This document shows, piece by piece, positions 18,271-29,300 of a DNA stretch of 64,000 nt. The stretch spans positions 1-64,000 of the forward strand of contig DATAXP010000041.1 in assembly GCA_036272935.1 (NCBI GenBank), in the 5' to 3' direction. Both the position numbers and the translations under genes were made by a program. Origin of the DNA: DATAXP01 sp036272935 (GTDB lineage Bacteria > Planctomycetota > Planctomycetia > Pirellulales > PNKZ01). Numbering within the stretch: the stretch's first letter is position 1; each line of letters opens with the position of its first letter. Under the pieces are notes generated by a model. It had not been told where the DNA came from, ran no database searches, and saw only the letters and a list, made by a program, of their open reading frames with translations.

Positions 18271-21200
18271 CTAGGATAACGAAGCGAATGTCAACTCCAG
18301 CCCGCCCCCGTCGAGTAGCGGGGCCGTGTCGTCGCCGTAAACAATGAAATTGAATCGCGAAGTCTCCGCCTCGCGCGTCGCCTCGAAGCGCATGGTGCAT
18401 GCTTCGTTCGGACGAATGGGCCGCAGCAAGCGCAGCGTCGCGAGCTTTCGAGGCACTGCGGCCTCGCCACGCGACAGCATGAAGTGCTGAAAGACGCCGC
18501 ACGCCAGGAAGCAACCTTCGAGGATCGCCACCGGCAGCAGCCACGCCGCGGAGCGGTTGGCGCTAACCAGTGCATTGTCGCCAGCGGCGACGAACGCCGC
18601 CCAACCTCCGCCGCTCTGAAACGCCAGTTGCCTGAAGCACCGATATGCTGGGCCATGAAATACCATCGGCCACAGGTCGGGATAGTGAAACGGCGTCCAA
18701 CCAAACGGCGGGACTGACACAGCCGGCAGACTGCAGGTGGTCTGACGATCGGCACTCAAGACAATGGTGGCGGAACCGGCCGATAAGTGTGTCGAACCCG
18801 GCACGTTTGCTCGGCAAGCTACGTGGCGCGCCGCGGCATGGGCGCTCACGCTAACCATCAGTTCCTCGTCGACGGCCACCACTTGCGGCACGCCGAAATC
18901 GACATGCTCGAAACCGAGAACTGTCGTTCCTTCTGGAACCAGCGCGGCGGCGGCCTCGGCAAACAGCTCCAGCAGCACGCTACCCGGCATCGCATGCCGT
19001 CCGCAAAGCTTGTATTGGAACGCGAACGGATCGAGCATCGGCCGCACCGTCATGCGACCCTCCAGCACGCCGGCCCGCAGCACGTCGATGGTGTCGATCA
19101 GCGACCAGGCGGAAGATGGTACCGCGACGTGGCCCTGACGATTGACGTCGGACCGAGGAGTTGCGGCACGCGGGACGCGCCGGGCCGTCTCGGCCGACGC
19201 CGCAGCGAGGCCCTCGCGCTGTTGCGGCGCTCGCGGCTGAGTTTCGCTCGGCACCGGGTTTCGCTCGCGCATGGCGTGCTGCACGGCCAGTGGTTGCGAA
19301 GTGCCAAACGTCACTTCGCCAATCGAAGCGACGAGCGCGCCGGCCTCGTCGAAGATCGAGATCGCCGTTCTCTCCGGCTGGCCTGCCACCTGGTCGATCG
19401 CTACGCGGCAGCGCCGGGCGTGTCTCAGGCGCGGATCGAAGCGGCCATCGCACAGGGCAATGATCTGCCGCGACGGCGCCCCGTCGTGCGATGCCTGCTT
19501 CGCGGCAAGCTCGAAAGCGGCCTCGAGCAGATCCAGCAGCGCGGTGCGCGGCCAAGCAATCGCAACGAACGTTGCATTGCCGGCCGGCGAGCGCTCGGCG
19601 ACATGATTCGACTCCTTCGGTTCGATGCACAGATCGGCGACAGCCAGCACGCGCCGGGCCTCGACGACACTGCCGTCCCGCTCGCGCACGACGTTCCAAG
19701 CCTCGCAACGACCCCGTTGCTGCCGGACGTCGATGTCGATTTCGAACGCGCCGGAGGCGGGCAGGCCCGCGGCGAACCGCGCTTGCTCGACGACGATGGC
19801 TTGCCCGCCGTCAACCAGCGCTTCGGCTGCCTCGACACATGCGGCGATCAGTGCCGAAGCAAGCCGTTTTTTGCCAGCCAATGACGACGAGCGGCCGATC
19901 GCCTTCGACGGACAATCCATGAACAAACGGTCGATCGCCCCGGCCGGCACGGCACGTTCGCGCCATCGATCGTACCGTGTTGCCTTGGCGGCACCGGGCA
20001 TCGTCGGATGCTCGTCGACCGGGCTGCCGGGAAAATTCGTAAACAGCGCTTCGTGGTCGACGCTTATCGTGACCAGTTCGCGGAGCACGTGCGCCACCCC
20101 TTCGCGGACCGGCATCAGCGCCAGGTTCATCGCCTTGATCGCAAAGCGGCTTTCCCGCCGCGCCGCCATTCCCACCTCATCCCACGGTCCCCAGTGCATG
20201 GCGACAGCACGGCAGCCGGGATGCGCGCGGCCGAAACGCGCCGTGATCTTGGCAAGCATTTCGTTGGCCATTGCATAGTCGGTCTGGCCGATGCCGCCAA
20301 ATCGGCCGCTCGTCGAAGTGAAGGCAACGAAGTGCCGCACGGGGTCGTCGGCGGTTAGCTCGGCCAGAGCCGCGGCTCCGCCAGCCTTGATGGCAAGCGT
20401 GCGCTCGACCGACGCCAACAATTTGCGCGGGAATTTGCAAGCGGCCTCCACCCCGGCGCCGTGGAGAATGCCATGGATCGGACCGTCGAGATCGCGAATC
20501 GTGTCGAGCACGCGGGCCAGCGCCTCACGGTCCGCAACGTCGCAGGAATGATAGGTCGCCGCGACGCCAGCCTGGGCGTAGGCGCTCAATGTGCGGTCGA
20601 TCTCCAGCGACTTTTCAATTCTGCTCCATGCCGCCTCGGCCGATTCGCCCGACGCTCGGGCTTGGCGAGCGATTTCCGCCCGCAATTGCTTCGGCTGGGC
20701 TTCGGCCATACGGCGCAGCGCCGCATCCAACGCGGCCGGCGCGGTCGAGCCGATCAGGTGCAGCTTCACGTTCCAACGCCGTGCAATCTGCAGCGCGACT
20801 GCCGCCGTGATGCCCCGCGCCCCTCCGGTGACCACCCACGCGCCCGATGGAACAGTCTCGGCCGGCGACAACGCTTCGGCGTCGACCGGCACGGCGCGCA
20901 GCACCTGCCGTCGGCCATTGAGGTAGCCCACTTCAACGTCAGGCGCGTTCGACGCTTGCTCGTCGCAGAAGCGATCGGCCACCTCCTGCGACAAAGTGCC
21001 GATCGGAAAATCGACGACCCTTGCGCGGATTGTGCCCCCCGCTTCGGTCGCCACGGCCTTTAGCAATCCGGCAATCCCTCCGCCCTCGACGGCTGGGCTG
21101 TTTCCCGAAAGGTCGAAGTCACCGCCCAAGGTGGTGATCGCCGAAAGCGACGCCGACTCGCCTGCTGATGCAGGCTGTACCTGGTCGTACCATCGCTGTG

Positions 21201-21936
21201 CCACGGCAAACGCGGCAAGCAAACGATCGTTGCGGAGACGATACGTTTCGAGCGTCGGCGACAACGAATTGGCGCCGCTCGCTTCCGCCGCCGTCAGCAA
21301 GACCAGGTGATGAATCTGGCCCGCCGAGGCGAATGCTTCGAATCGCTCGAGCGTCAACGCCACGTCGTCGCCGGGGACCAAATGGCGAGCCGTCCCGCCG
21401 CGCTTGGAAATCTCGCTCACTAGCGCCGTCGCGTAGTCGTTGTCACCGACGACGAGAATTGTTCCGCTCGGCATCGGTGAACCGGTGGCGTCGCCGAGCG
21501 GCTCGTCAACCATGCACAGCGAAAATCGCCGCGTGATCCAACGATCGACGCTGGCCAGTTCGCTGGCCTCGAAACGACCAGTTTCTGCTTCGACCAGCGG
21601 TGTCTTGCTGCTTGCCGAGGCTGCGCCGCGGTACGAGGGCGTCTGCTCGATGTAATCCATCACGTGGCGCAACGTGGGAAAATCGTCGAGCGACAAACTG
21701 GGATCGGGAGGAATCTGGAAATGTTCCCCGATTTCGCCGAAGAGCTGCGCCTTCTTGATGCTGTCGATTCCCAGGTCGGCCTCGAGATCGGTGTCGAGGT
21801 CGAACATGTCGGTCGGGTAGCCGGTCATCTCGACCACGAAGTCGATCAAAAACGACTCGAGCGACTCGTTTCCATTCGGAGACGAACTACCGTGAAGCAC
21901 GTGGTGCAAGGAGGTTGCTTCCTGATGATGTGGCAT
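18271..21936 (-). CDS. polyketide/lipid synthase subunit: ACP-KR-dehydratase-like (1221 aa)
   Basis: An uninterrupted synthase protein of the PUFA/hglE type. The preferred start is the ATG at 21936 (MPHHQEATSLHHVLHG), with GGAGAAG nine bases upstream. Domains: an acyl carrier protein near residues 25-95, with the phosphopantetheine Ser in LGIDSIKKA; a ketoreductase with VVTGGARGI (about 370) and the active-site segment FGGIGQTDYAMANEML (about 555); a middle region with a first hot-dog-like fold; and a C-terminal hot-dog dehydratase-like domain. In that last domain the usual His of HxVxG is Tyr (YKLCGRHAMPG) and the usual Asp of the DGCLxACG-type motif is Glu (LEGCFLACG). So the dehydratase is probably inactive or structural. 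It lies directly after a broken KS/AT gene and before the SDR. The carrier Ser implies need for a phosphopantetheinyl transferase, none of which is seen here. Confidence 0.82.
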   Translation of the reverse strand: MPHHQEATSLHHVLHGSSSPNGNESLESFLIDFVVEMTGYPTDMFDLDTDLEADLGIDSIKKAQLFGEIGEHFQIPPDPSLSLDDFPTLRHVMDYIEQTPSYRGAASASSKTPLVEAETGRFEASELASVDRWITRRFSLCMVDEPLGDATGSPMPSGTILVVGDNDYATALVSEISKRGGTARHLVPGDDVALTLERFEAFASAGQIHHLVLLTAAEASGANSLSPTLETYRLRNDRLLAAFAVAQRWYDQVQPASAGESASLSAITTLGGDFDLSGNSPAVEGGGIAGLLKAVATEAGGTIRARVVDFPIGTLSQEVADRFCDEQASNAPDVEVGYLNGRRQVLRAVPVDAEALSPAETVPSGAWVVTGGARGITAAVALQIARRWNVKLHLIGSTAPAALDAALRRMAEAQPKQLRAEIARQARASGESAEAAWSRIEKSLEIDRTLSAYAQAGVAATYHSCDVADREALARVLDTIRDLDGPIHGILHGAGVEAACKFPRKLLASVERTLAIKAGGAAALAELTADDPVRHFVAFTSTSGRFGGIGQTDYAMANEMLAKITARFGRAHPGCRAVAMHWGPWDEVGMAARRESRFAIKAMNLALMPVREGVAHVLRELVTISVDHEALFTNFPGSPVDEHPTMPGAAKATRYDRWRERAVPAGAIDRLFMDCPSKAIGRSSSLAGKKRLASALIAACVEAAEALVDGGQAIVVEQARFAAGLPASGAFEIDIDVRQQRGRCEAWNVVRERDGSVVEARRVLAVADLCIEPKESNHVAERSPAGNATFVAIAWPRTALLDLLEAAFELAAKQASHDGAPSRQIIALCDGRFDPRLRHARRCRVAIDQVAGQPERTAISIFDEAGALVASIGEVTFGTSQPLAVQHAMRERNPVPSETQPRAPQQREGLAAASAETARRVPRAATPRSDVNRQGHVAVPSSAWSLIDTIDVLRAGVLEGRMTVRPMLDPFAFQYKLCGRHAMPGSVLLELFAEAAAALVPEGTTVLGFEHVDFGVPQVVAVDEELMVSVSAHAAARHVACRANVPGSTHLSAGSATIVLSADRQTTCSLPAVSVPPFGWTPFHYPDLWPMVFHGPAYRCFRQLAFQSGGGWAAFVAAGDNALVSANRSAAWLLPVAILEGCFLACGVFQHFMLSRGEAAVPRKLATLRLLRPIRPNEACTMRFEATREAETSRFNFIVYGDDTAPLLDGGGLELTFASLS

Positions 21937-21973
21937 AAGTTTGCTCTTCTCCGCGACGCAAGAAACAGGCGAA

Positions 21974-24802
21974 CTATGATGAATATCGTGCGAAAACTCG
22001 GCGGGCCGCGGCGGTGCCTCGAACGTGTTGCCGCTTGCCTCGGTTGCCCGCGGCGGCGAGCACGTGCGCATAGACGCTGCTCGAAAGAACGGTCACGAGC
22101 TGCGATCGCCACAGATCGGCTTCAGGCGAAGCGAAGTCGCTCCAAGCCATGGTTGCGAACGATGGCAAGCGAAACTCGCGCAACAAAGCGTCGCATTGGG
22201 CCAGATGCTCCCGAGCTGCCGGCGACACGGCGCACAACTCTCGCAGCACGCCGGTATACGGAGAATTCTGGCCCGGAAACATCCAACCGATTCGTCGCGG
22301 CGCCACAGCCGGTGTTACATAAACGCCGCGGCGCCTCAGCGCTCGAACCGCCTCGCGACGTTGGAGCCGTGGCGCGGATTGCTTGAGGCGGGCAGCGAGC
22401 GAGTCGGCACTGTCGGCAACGATGGCGCACCGCGCCGCAGCGCCATCGAAGGCGCTCTCCACCGCGAAACTCGTCTTGGCATCGACCACTGCCAGCAAGC
22501 CGGCCAACGTGCTCGACGACGGCGCCTCGAAACGGACAATGCGGTACTGGGCGGCCTCGACCGCGGAGTGCTCATTGGCGGGCGGTGTGCCGCGCTGGCT
22601 TCGTTCGATCCACGCTTCGGCCGCGCGGCGAAGTCGTCCGTCGGCGGATATCGTAGCAGGTCGGCCAGGCTGCCCTGCGGCGCTTCGCCCAGCGGCTGGC
22701 AATCCTGCCGGCGCTCGAGCAACAAGGCGGCTGCGCGACAATACAACGGCAAGCGGCCCATCGTTTCCGAAGTGATTGACCCTGCGCGGCCTCGTATCTC
22801 GCAAAGCGACCAAGGCTCGTCGAACTCGTCAACGCTAGCGCAAACGACCAGATCGCAGGTGTTGCTTTCCAACAAGTCGGTCGCGGCAGCGGCAGCGCAC
22901 GCGAGCGGCATGTCCGATTCGAGGCACAGCGATTCGCCTCGAAAATCGAATGTCCGCGCGATTTTGCTCGCCAGCGTGCTCGTCGAGTAACTGAACGTGT
23001 CATCGTCGAGTGCCGGAAGTTGCCGCTCGACGGCGCGGCGAAACCGGTCGATTACGCCCACGGCGAGCGTCGGGGGAATCTCGCTGGATGCCAGTTCGCG
23101 TTCGAGCTCGCCTGCCACTTCGGCCAATCGACAGCCCAACTTGCCATTGGCTCCAGAAGCGTCCTCCTGCGCGGCAAACGACCACGACGCCAATGCGCTC
23201 GGCGCGCACCGACGGCCTGCGGCGGCGCAGCGCTTGATCGACCGCCTCAAGCACGGCATAGCCCGACGGATTTCCGTACTCAAGCTCTCGCGGAGCGATG
23301 CGGAGCCGACGCCAATCAATCTCGAAATGCTCTCGACTGCCGTTCGGTGCGCATGGAATGGTCGAGCCCGCAGGCTCGTCGGCTGAGCGGAAGTCGGGCG
23401 TCAGCACGCCCGCGCCGGCGATCACGATTCGCTGACCCGGCGTGCCGCGTGCGACGACACGATCACGACGGGCCGCACGCCGGCAAGGTTCCTCGACGAC
23501 CACGTGGGCGTTGAACCCTCCGACGCCGAAGGCGCTGACCGCGGCGCGGCGCGGCCGGCCATCGCGCGGCGGGTCCCAAGCCACGGGCGCGGGCGCGACA
23601 TCCAACGACGAGTGGTCCCAAGCAAATCGGGGTGTGCGCGCTCCGTCGATCACCAAGGGCGGGATGGTGCGGTGCTGCAAGGCCAGCACTACCTTGATGA
23701 GTCCGGCCAGTCCCGCGGCTTCGAGTGTATGTCCGATGTGCGCCTTGACTGCCCCGACGATCACCGGCCGCGTGCGCGGCGACGATGAGTACACGGCGTT
23801 GAGGGCTGCCAGCTCGGTAGCGTCACCGGCGGGAGTGGCGGTGGCGTGCAGCTCGACGTACTGCACCGACGCGGGACTCGCCGTCGCCTGATACGCGCGC
23901 TCGATCGCCGCGGCCTGGCCGGACTGACTGGGCGTCCAAAGCCCTTTCGCTCGGCCGTCCGTCCCGGTGGCGGCGCCCCGCACAACAGCGACGACCGCAT
24001 CGCCATCGGCAAGGGCGTCCGACAGCCGCTTGAAGAGCACTGCCGCGTAGCCTTCGCCGAGAACGACACCATCGGCACTGGCACTCAGCGGAAAACAGCC
24101 GCGATCAGACGAAACCTTGGCCCGCTTGAACAGCAGCAAGTCGTCGAATCGATAGCAGTTTTCCGCAGCGACGACCGCCAGTCTGGCGCGTCCGGCATGC
24201 AGGGCTCGGCTGGCCATTGCGAGAGCTGAAAGCGACGACGCACAGGCCGTGTGCACCAGCACGCGTGGCCCCTGGAAGCCGAACCTTTCAACCAAGGCTT
24301 CGATGGCTCCCCAAGAAGGCGACCGGTTCAGGCGAGGGTCGAAATACCGAGCCCGCAGACGATCGGCGAATCGGCTAGCGATGCCGGAGCGCTGCGAATC
24401 GGTCACAGGCAGTTCGTCGGCATGCCGCGCAAAACACTTGGCCAGATCCGCGGCATGCTCAGCACATCGCTGGTCGCCGTAGCGGCGATCGCCTCCCGAA
24501 TAGCCGACATACAGCCCGACTTCGTGCGGACGAACGCTCGTTACGCCGCGGCTTGCCGAGTTGAACGCTTGTTGCACCACCTCAACCAGGGCACGTAGCG
24601 ACGGCTCTTTCACCGCATCGCTACACGACGCCCGAATTGCCCCCGGCTCGTCGTACGAAACCAGGGCGGCGTGAGGCGAGTGCGCCGCTCCTCTGGGGTG
24701 TATAGTGGAACTTTCGCCGGCTTCATGGCGGTCGCCGTCGAGCGGCGCGATACTGGTTCGCGACCCATTGACTAGCTTCCAGTACGCGTCGAGGTTGGCC
24801 GC
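21974..24802 (-). pseudogene. polyketide synthase subunit: KS, KS-like, partial AT (several breaks)
   Basis: Remains of a PUFA/hglE-type synthase gene. The first ketosynthase is well preserved and catalytic by motif: Cys in HTACASSL (about 24250), His in ELHATATPAGD (about 23850), Lys/His in GAVKAHIGHTLEAAG (about 23745). Its extreme N-terminus is missing: recognisable sequence begins only at AANLDAYWKL, without the usual IAIVGMxCRFPG strand. A second ketosynthase-like region follows (RIVIAGAGVLTP...), broken by a frame change near 23170 and another near 22645. An acyltransferase then begins with GWMFPGQNSPY (about 22275) but stops after about 75 residues, before the GHSxG nucleophile; its frame ends at 21974, 38 bases before the next gene's ATG. 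The product cannot be full-length. Assignments are by motif; break positions are approximate. Confidence 0.8.
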
Positions 24803-25879
24803 GACCATGCCTGCTGCGACGGGGTCGCAGGAATTCGATTGATCGAAGACTTTTTGGCCGCCTACGGCCAGCTCAGCGAAAATGCGACGGGCCAGATCGC
24901 GCTGCGGCCGCTTGCACCGGAGCACCTGCGATTCCGCAACCCAACGCTGGCGGCGTGGTTGCCGGGCGCGGGGTCGACCGATGAACCGGCATCGACGGAG
25001 CTGGCGCACGAAAGTGCGCCGTCGAAAGATCGTTCGGCGTCGGCGAAAAGTCCGCCGCCGCCACCTTTGGCTGAAAAGCTTCGTCTGGCAGCGCGTTTTT
25101 TGCTGCGAAGGGCATCGATTCTCGCCGGCGTGCGGCAAAAGCGATGGTTGCCCACCGAGCCGTTTCCCCCGTTTCGGCTCGCGAAGCTGCCGGCCGACGA
25201 GCTGCGGGCGCTTCGCCACGCCGCAGCGCTGCAGAGTGTGACGGTCAACGACCTATTGATTCGCGATGCGTTCCTGGCGATCGCGGCGTGGAACGCGCAG
25301 CACGCTCGTCGTCCATGGCGACGGTGGCTAAGGTTGGCGATGCCTACGAACCTGCGTTCGCGCGCACACAACGACCTGCCGGCCGCAAACGTGATGAGTT
25401 ACGCGTTTCTCGACCGCCGACGAGAGGACTGCCAGGATCCGCAAGCCCTGTTGGCCGGCATCGCGGAGGAGAGTCGGATCATCCGCGCAGGCAACCTGTC
25501 ACTCGAGTTCCTGCTGGGGCTGGACATCGCCAGCCGCTGGCCACGGCTGTTCCGCGCCGCGATCGGGTTTCGGCGCTGCATGGCAACCGTTGCCTTGACT
25601 TATCTCGGCGATCCGACGCGGCGGTTCGTCGAGCGCTTTCCCCGCCGCGATGATGGAAAAATTGTTAGCGGCAACGTTGCGTTGACGCTGATCGCCGGCT
25701 GCCCTCCCATTCGCGAGTTGACGCGGGCGGCGGTTACCACCGGCACCTATGGCGGCGAGCTGACCGTGGGCCTGCGAGCCGACCGTCGCTGGTTCAGCGA
25801 GTCCGACGCTCAGCGATTCCTCGACAGCATCGTCGAACGGCTTCGAGCCTCAATGGTCGACCACGGCGGCACCGCATGA
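24803..25879 (+). pseudogene. condensation-domain acyltransferase, N-terminus missing
   Basis: The frame is open from about 24776 and carries DHACCDGVAGIRLIEDFLAA, the HHxxxDG catalytic motif of condensation/wax-ester-synthase-like acyltransferases. The rest of such a fold follows: LPADELRALRHAAA, VTVNDLLIRDAFLAIAAWN, LAMPTNLRS, and a C-terminal GGELTVGLRADRRW. The roughly 130-150 residues that should precede the HxxxDG motif are absent. At about 24800 the DNA becomes the start of the oppositely oriented ketosynthase. No convincing start codon exists; TTG 24839 would remove the catalytic motif. Such enzymes in lipid loci esterify or amidate the finished acyl chain onto an alcohol or amine. 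The gene overlaps the next one by four bases (ATGA). Confidence 0.7.
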
Positions 25880-26343
25880 CACTCTGGCAATATGGCCTGA
25901 GAATTACCGGGCCGCTCGACGCGCTGATCAACCTAGCGCTGAACGGCACCATTGTGTGGTACTTTGCGCGCGGCGATGTCGCGATACCGCTGCTTGGGTC
26001 CCCGTCGGTCGAGGCGTTTCTGACCCCGATGTTCTTCCTGCTCTTTACGCTGGCAACGTTCTTTGGCATCCGCAATGGAGTGACCGCGCGGCGGAAGGGT
26101 TGGGCCGGCGAGCCGCTGGTCCCCGGCGTCCGCTGGGCGCGCTGGGCCTGGCGGCGTGGCCTGCTGTTGGGGCTCCTCGCGGCGGCGGTGTTCCAAGTGG
26201 CGATTCGCTTGATCAACCACGCCGTGCCGCAGGTACAGGTCTCGCCGCGGACAATGATCGTCCTGCAGGCAGGGTTGTCGGCGCTGCTCGGCTACGGCGT
26301 ACAGGTCGCGGGAGTGGTGGCAAGCCGGCGGGTGGGACGGTAG
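25876..26343 (+). CDS. small integral membrane protein (155 aa) coupled to the acyltransferase
   Basis: The ATG overlaps the stop of the condensation-domain gene (ATGA), so the two were translated together. There are about four hydrophobic segments: around residues 12-30 (LDALINLALNGTIVWYF), 50-68 (MFFLLFTLATFFGI), 98-116 (GLLLGLLAAAVFQVAI) and 130-148. Short basic loops such as TARRKGWAGEP and RWARWAWRR lie between. No enzymatic motif was recognised. From its position it may anchor the acyltransferase or handle the lipid product at the membrane; this is inference. It is intact, and convergent with the second synthase gene 28 bases away. Confidence 0.7.
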   Translation: MTLWQYGLRITGPLDALINLALNGTIVWYFARGDVAIPLLGSPSVEAFLTPMFFLLFTLATFFGIRNGVTARRKGWAGEPLVPGVRWARWAWRRGLLLGLLAAAVFQVAIRLINHAVPQVQVSPRTMIVLQAGLSALLGYGVQVAGVVASRRVGR

Positions 26344-26371
26344 CAACCTGGCCGCTGGTCGAACGATGCCA

Positions 26372-29300
26372 TCACGCGCCGCGCAGGAGCACCGTACGGT
26401 AGCTCGTCGCCACGAAAAGCGGCGCATAGTCTTCACCGACCACGACGAAGTCGAACCAGGTATCTCGCGCATCCTGGCGCAGCACATCGAAGTGCATCAG
26501 GCATCGCTCACCGGCACGCGGCTCGCGCCCGACCTGCAACCTCTCGATGCCTTGTGGTATTTCCAATCGCTGGTTCATCATGAAGTACGTGTAGGTGCCG
26601 CAGGCCACCAAGCAACCGTCCATCAGCGATACAGCCAACCGCCAACCCTCGCTGGGGCGAGTTCCTGACAGCTCGCTCTTGGCCGGCGCGATGAGTTCGG
26701 CCCAGCCCGCGGCATCCAGGAACGACAAGTTACGGAACGCGCGCAGCGACGGACCGTGCCAGATGCTCTCCGCGTCGGGATACGCGAACGGAATCCAGCC
26801 GAAGGTCGGTTGCCCGATCGGCATGATCGCCGGCAGCCCGGACGAGCCAAGCACCACTGTTCCGCGCGAATGAGTCGTACGGCCACTGGGCTTTGCCCCT
26901 GGCGCGGCATCGATCAGCAGCTCGCAGCCAACATCGCTTTGCGCGCCGGCAACGATGACTTTCATGCCGCGCGCTTCGGGCGACGCGAACAACATTCGGT
27001 TTACCACCTCGAAATCGCGCACCTCGCCGATCGTCGCACCGTCGCCCCAGTGGATGCCGCCTCGGCAAAAATCTCCAGGGCGATGACCGCCGGCAGGAGC
27101 GGCGTTCCTCGCAGCTTATGGTCGCGAAGAAAAATGTCCTGCACCGGGTCCAGCCGCACGACACCTTCCGCTTGCGAGGCACCAGCCGGATGGAATTCGG
27201 CGATCATCGGGCTGCGCAGCGGGAGGTCGACGCCATGCGCCTGAGCGTGCAAACCGCTCAAGGCGCCTTCGAGCGGAATCGTTTCCCAGGGCTCGTCGTT
27301 GTTCTGGAAACCGAGCACCGGCTGCTCCGACGCGCCTTCAAGCCCCCAGAAGCATGCGGCGCTGCAAACCGTCGACCGTGCCGAGATCGGATGCTCGACT
27401 GCCTGGCGCTCGTCGGCCGATTGAAACGCCTGCCGCATCGCCTCAAGCGTCAGCTTGCCGTGACCTAACGAGCGAACCGCCTCGCGCAACCTGTCGTTCG
27501 GCAGGATCTCCTCGTCGTCGGCCGGCGCGGTTCCGATCAGCAGTTGGCTTTGGTTCGTGGCGACCAGCACGTCGGCTGCCTCGCGAACGGCGTACGACGA
27601 TCTCGCACACTCAACCAGCACGACTCTCGCGCTGGCAGCGTCGCTGAGCAGAATCGACCAGTTCCCCGGCTGCTCCCAATGACGGATCGCATCGAGCGCG
27701 GTGTCGACGTCGGCGGCCGATTCAAGCAGGCGTTTGATGCGCAGCGTTTGCATTCGAGGTGCAAGCTCAGCGCCCGGCGCCGGTTGATCGGCAAGTGGAA
27801 TACATGAGATGGCTAGTCCAGCGGCGTTCACGCCACCCAAACCCGCGAATTGCCCCGGAAGCGATGGACTGACGAACGACAGCCGCCCCTTGGCGGTCCG
27901 CAGCCTGGGGGCAATCGGCCAACGCTCGCCGAAGGCGAACGCTGCCGTGTTGTACAGCTTGATGGCATGCATGCGCCGCCGTGCGCCCTCGGCTCGTGAA
28001 ACGGCCGCGGCATGCATGCCCCGCACGGCTGCTTCGGGATAGACGGCCGCCTGATAAGTGAGCAATTGCGACAGCGGGACATCTGTCGACGCTGCCAGGC
28101 TCTCCAAATCCTCCAACTCGTCGGGATGCAAGAATATCCGGGGCATCGCGATCCATTCGCACAGCTCCGACGACACGTCGATCCAGCCCTCCGGTAGATC
28201 GGCAAGGCAACGAACCAGCCGGCGAATCGTTTCGCTGCTTGCCGTGTCGCGGGCCGATGCGGCAGCGGACGTTGGCTCGGCCCGGCGCGGCGTCTCCTGC
28301 AAGTGCGTCGTGACGCGGCGATGCGAGATGGGTTTTGTCTCTGGGCGAGCGACGGTTGCGACCGAACCGTTGGCGCCATGATCCGGAGTCTCCGACCCTG
28401 GTGGCTCGTCGGGCTCCGAGTGTGCGGGGAGGCGGGGCGTTGCCGAGGCGGCGCTCGACAGTGCAGGCGGGCGTCGGGCGGCGGCCTGGAATCGCATCTT
28501 CTCGCGCCGGCGCGCCGTTGCATCGAAAAACCGAGCGGCGCCGTGCGCAGCCTGCTGAGCCGACGGTCCGTACCCCTGGTCAACCGTCCGCACCCCATCG
28601 ACCGCTCCGAGACACTCGAGCTGCGCTTGCACGCGGAGCAACTGCCGGCTGCCTTGCTTTGGATCGTCGGTGGCCAGGACAAGCGACTTGCGTCCCGCTA
28701 AAATCTTTCGGTTCAGCCGCGTCAACACTTGCTTGGGTCCGACTTCGACGAACACGCCGAAGCCGTCGTCGGCCAGGCGCTCAATCAGTGAGACGTACCG
28801 CACTGGCGAGACCAATTGCTCGATCAGATTCGCGCGAACGTGATCGGGATCGCTGGTGTAACTGTTGGTGACGCTGCTGAGAAACAGCGTCCGGGCCGGC
28901 CTGAGCCTTTCGTTCCGCAACGCTTCCCGTAGGTACTTCTGGGCCGGTGCCATTAGCGGCGTGTGGAACGCGCCGGGAACATTCAGTGGCTGCGCCGCGA
29001 TCCGGTCGGCGCGTAGCTGCGACGCCAAGGATTCGATCGCTTCACGGGTGCCGCCGACAACGGTCTGGTCGCGAGCGTTCTCGTTAGCGATGTAAATGCC
29101 CGTGCCGCGTTGCAGTCGGCGGGCGATCTCTGGGGTTGATGCCGCGACGCTCAGCATGGCAGCGTCTGGGCACGACGCAACTGCCTCGGTACGAGCGCGC
29201 GTCACACGAGCCGCCTGGGCCACGGTCCAGACTCCGGCAGCGCATGGCGCGGAAAACTCGCCGTAACTATGTCCGGCAACAACGTCGGGCCGGATACCAC

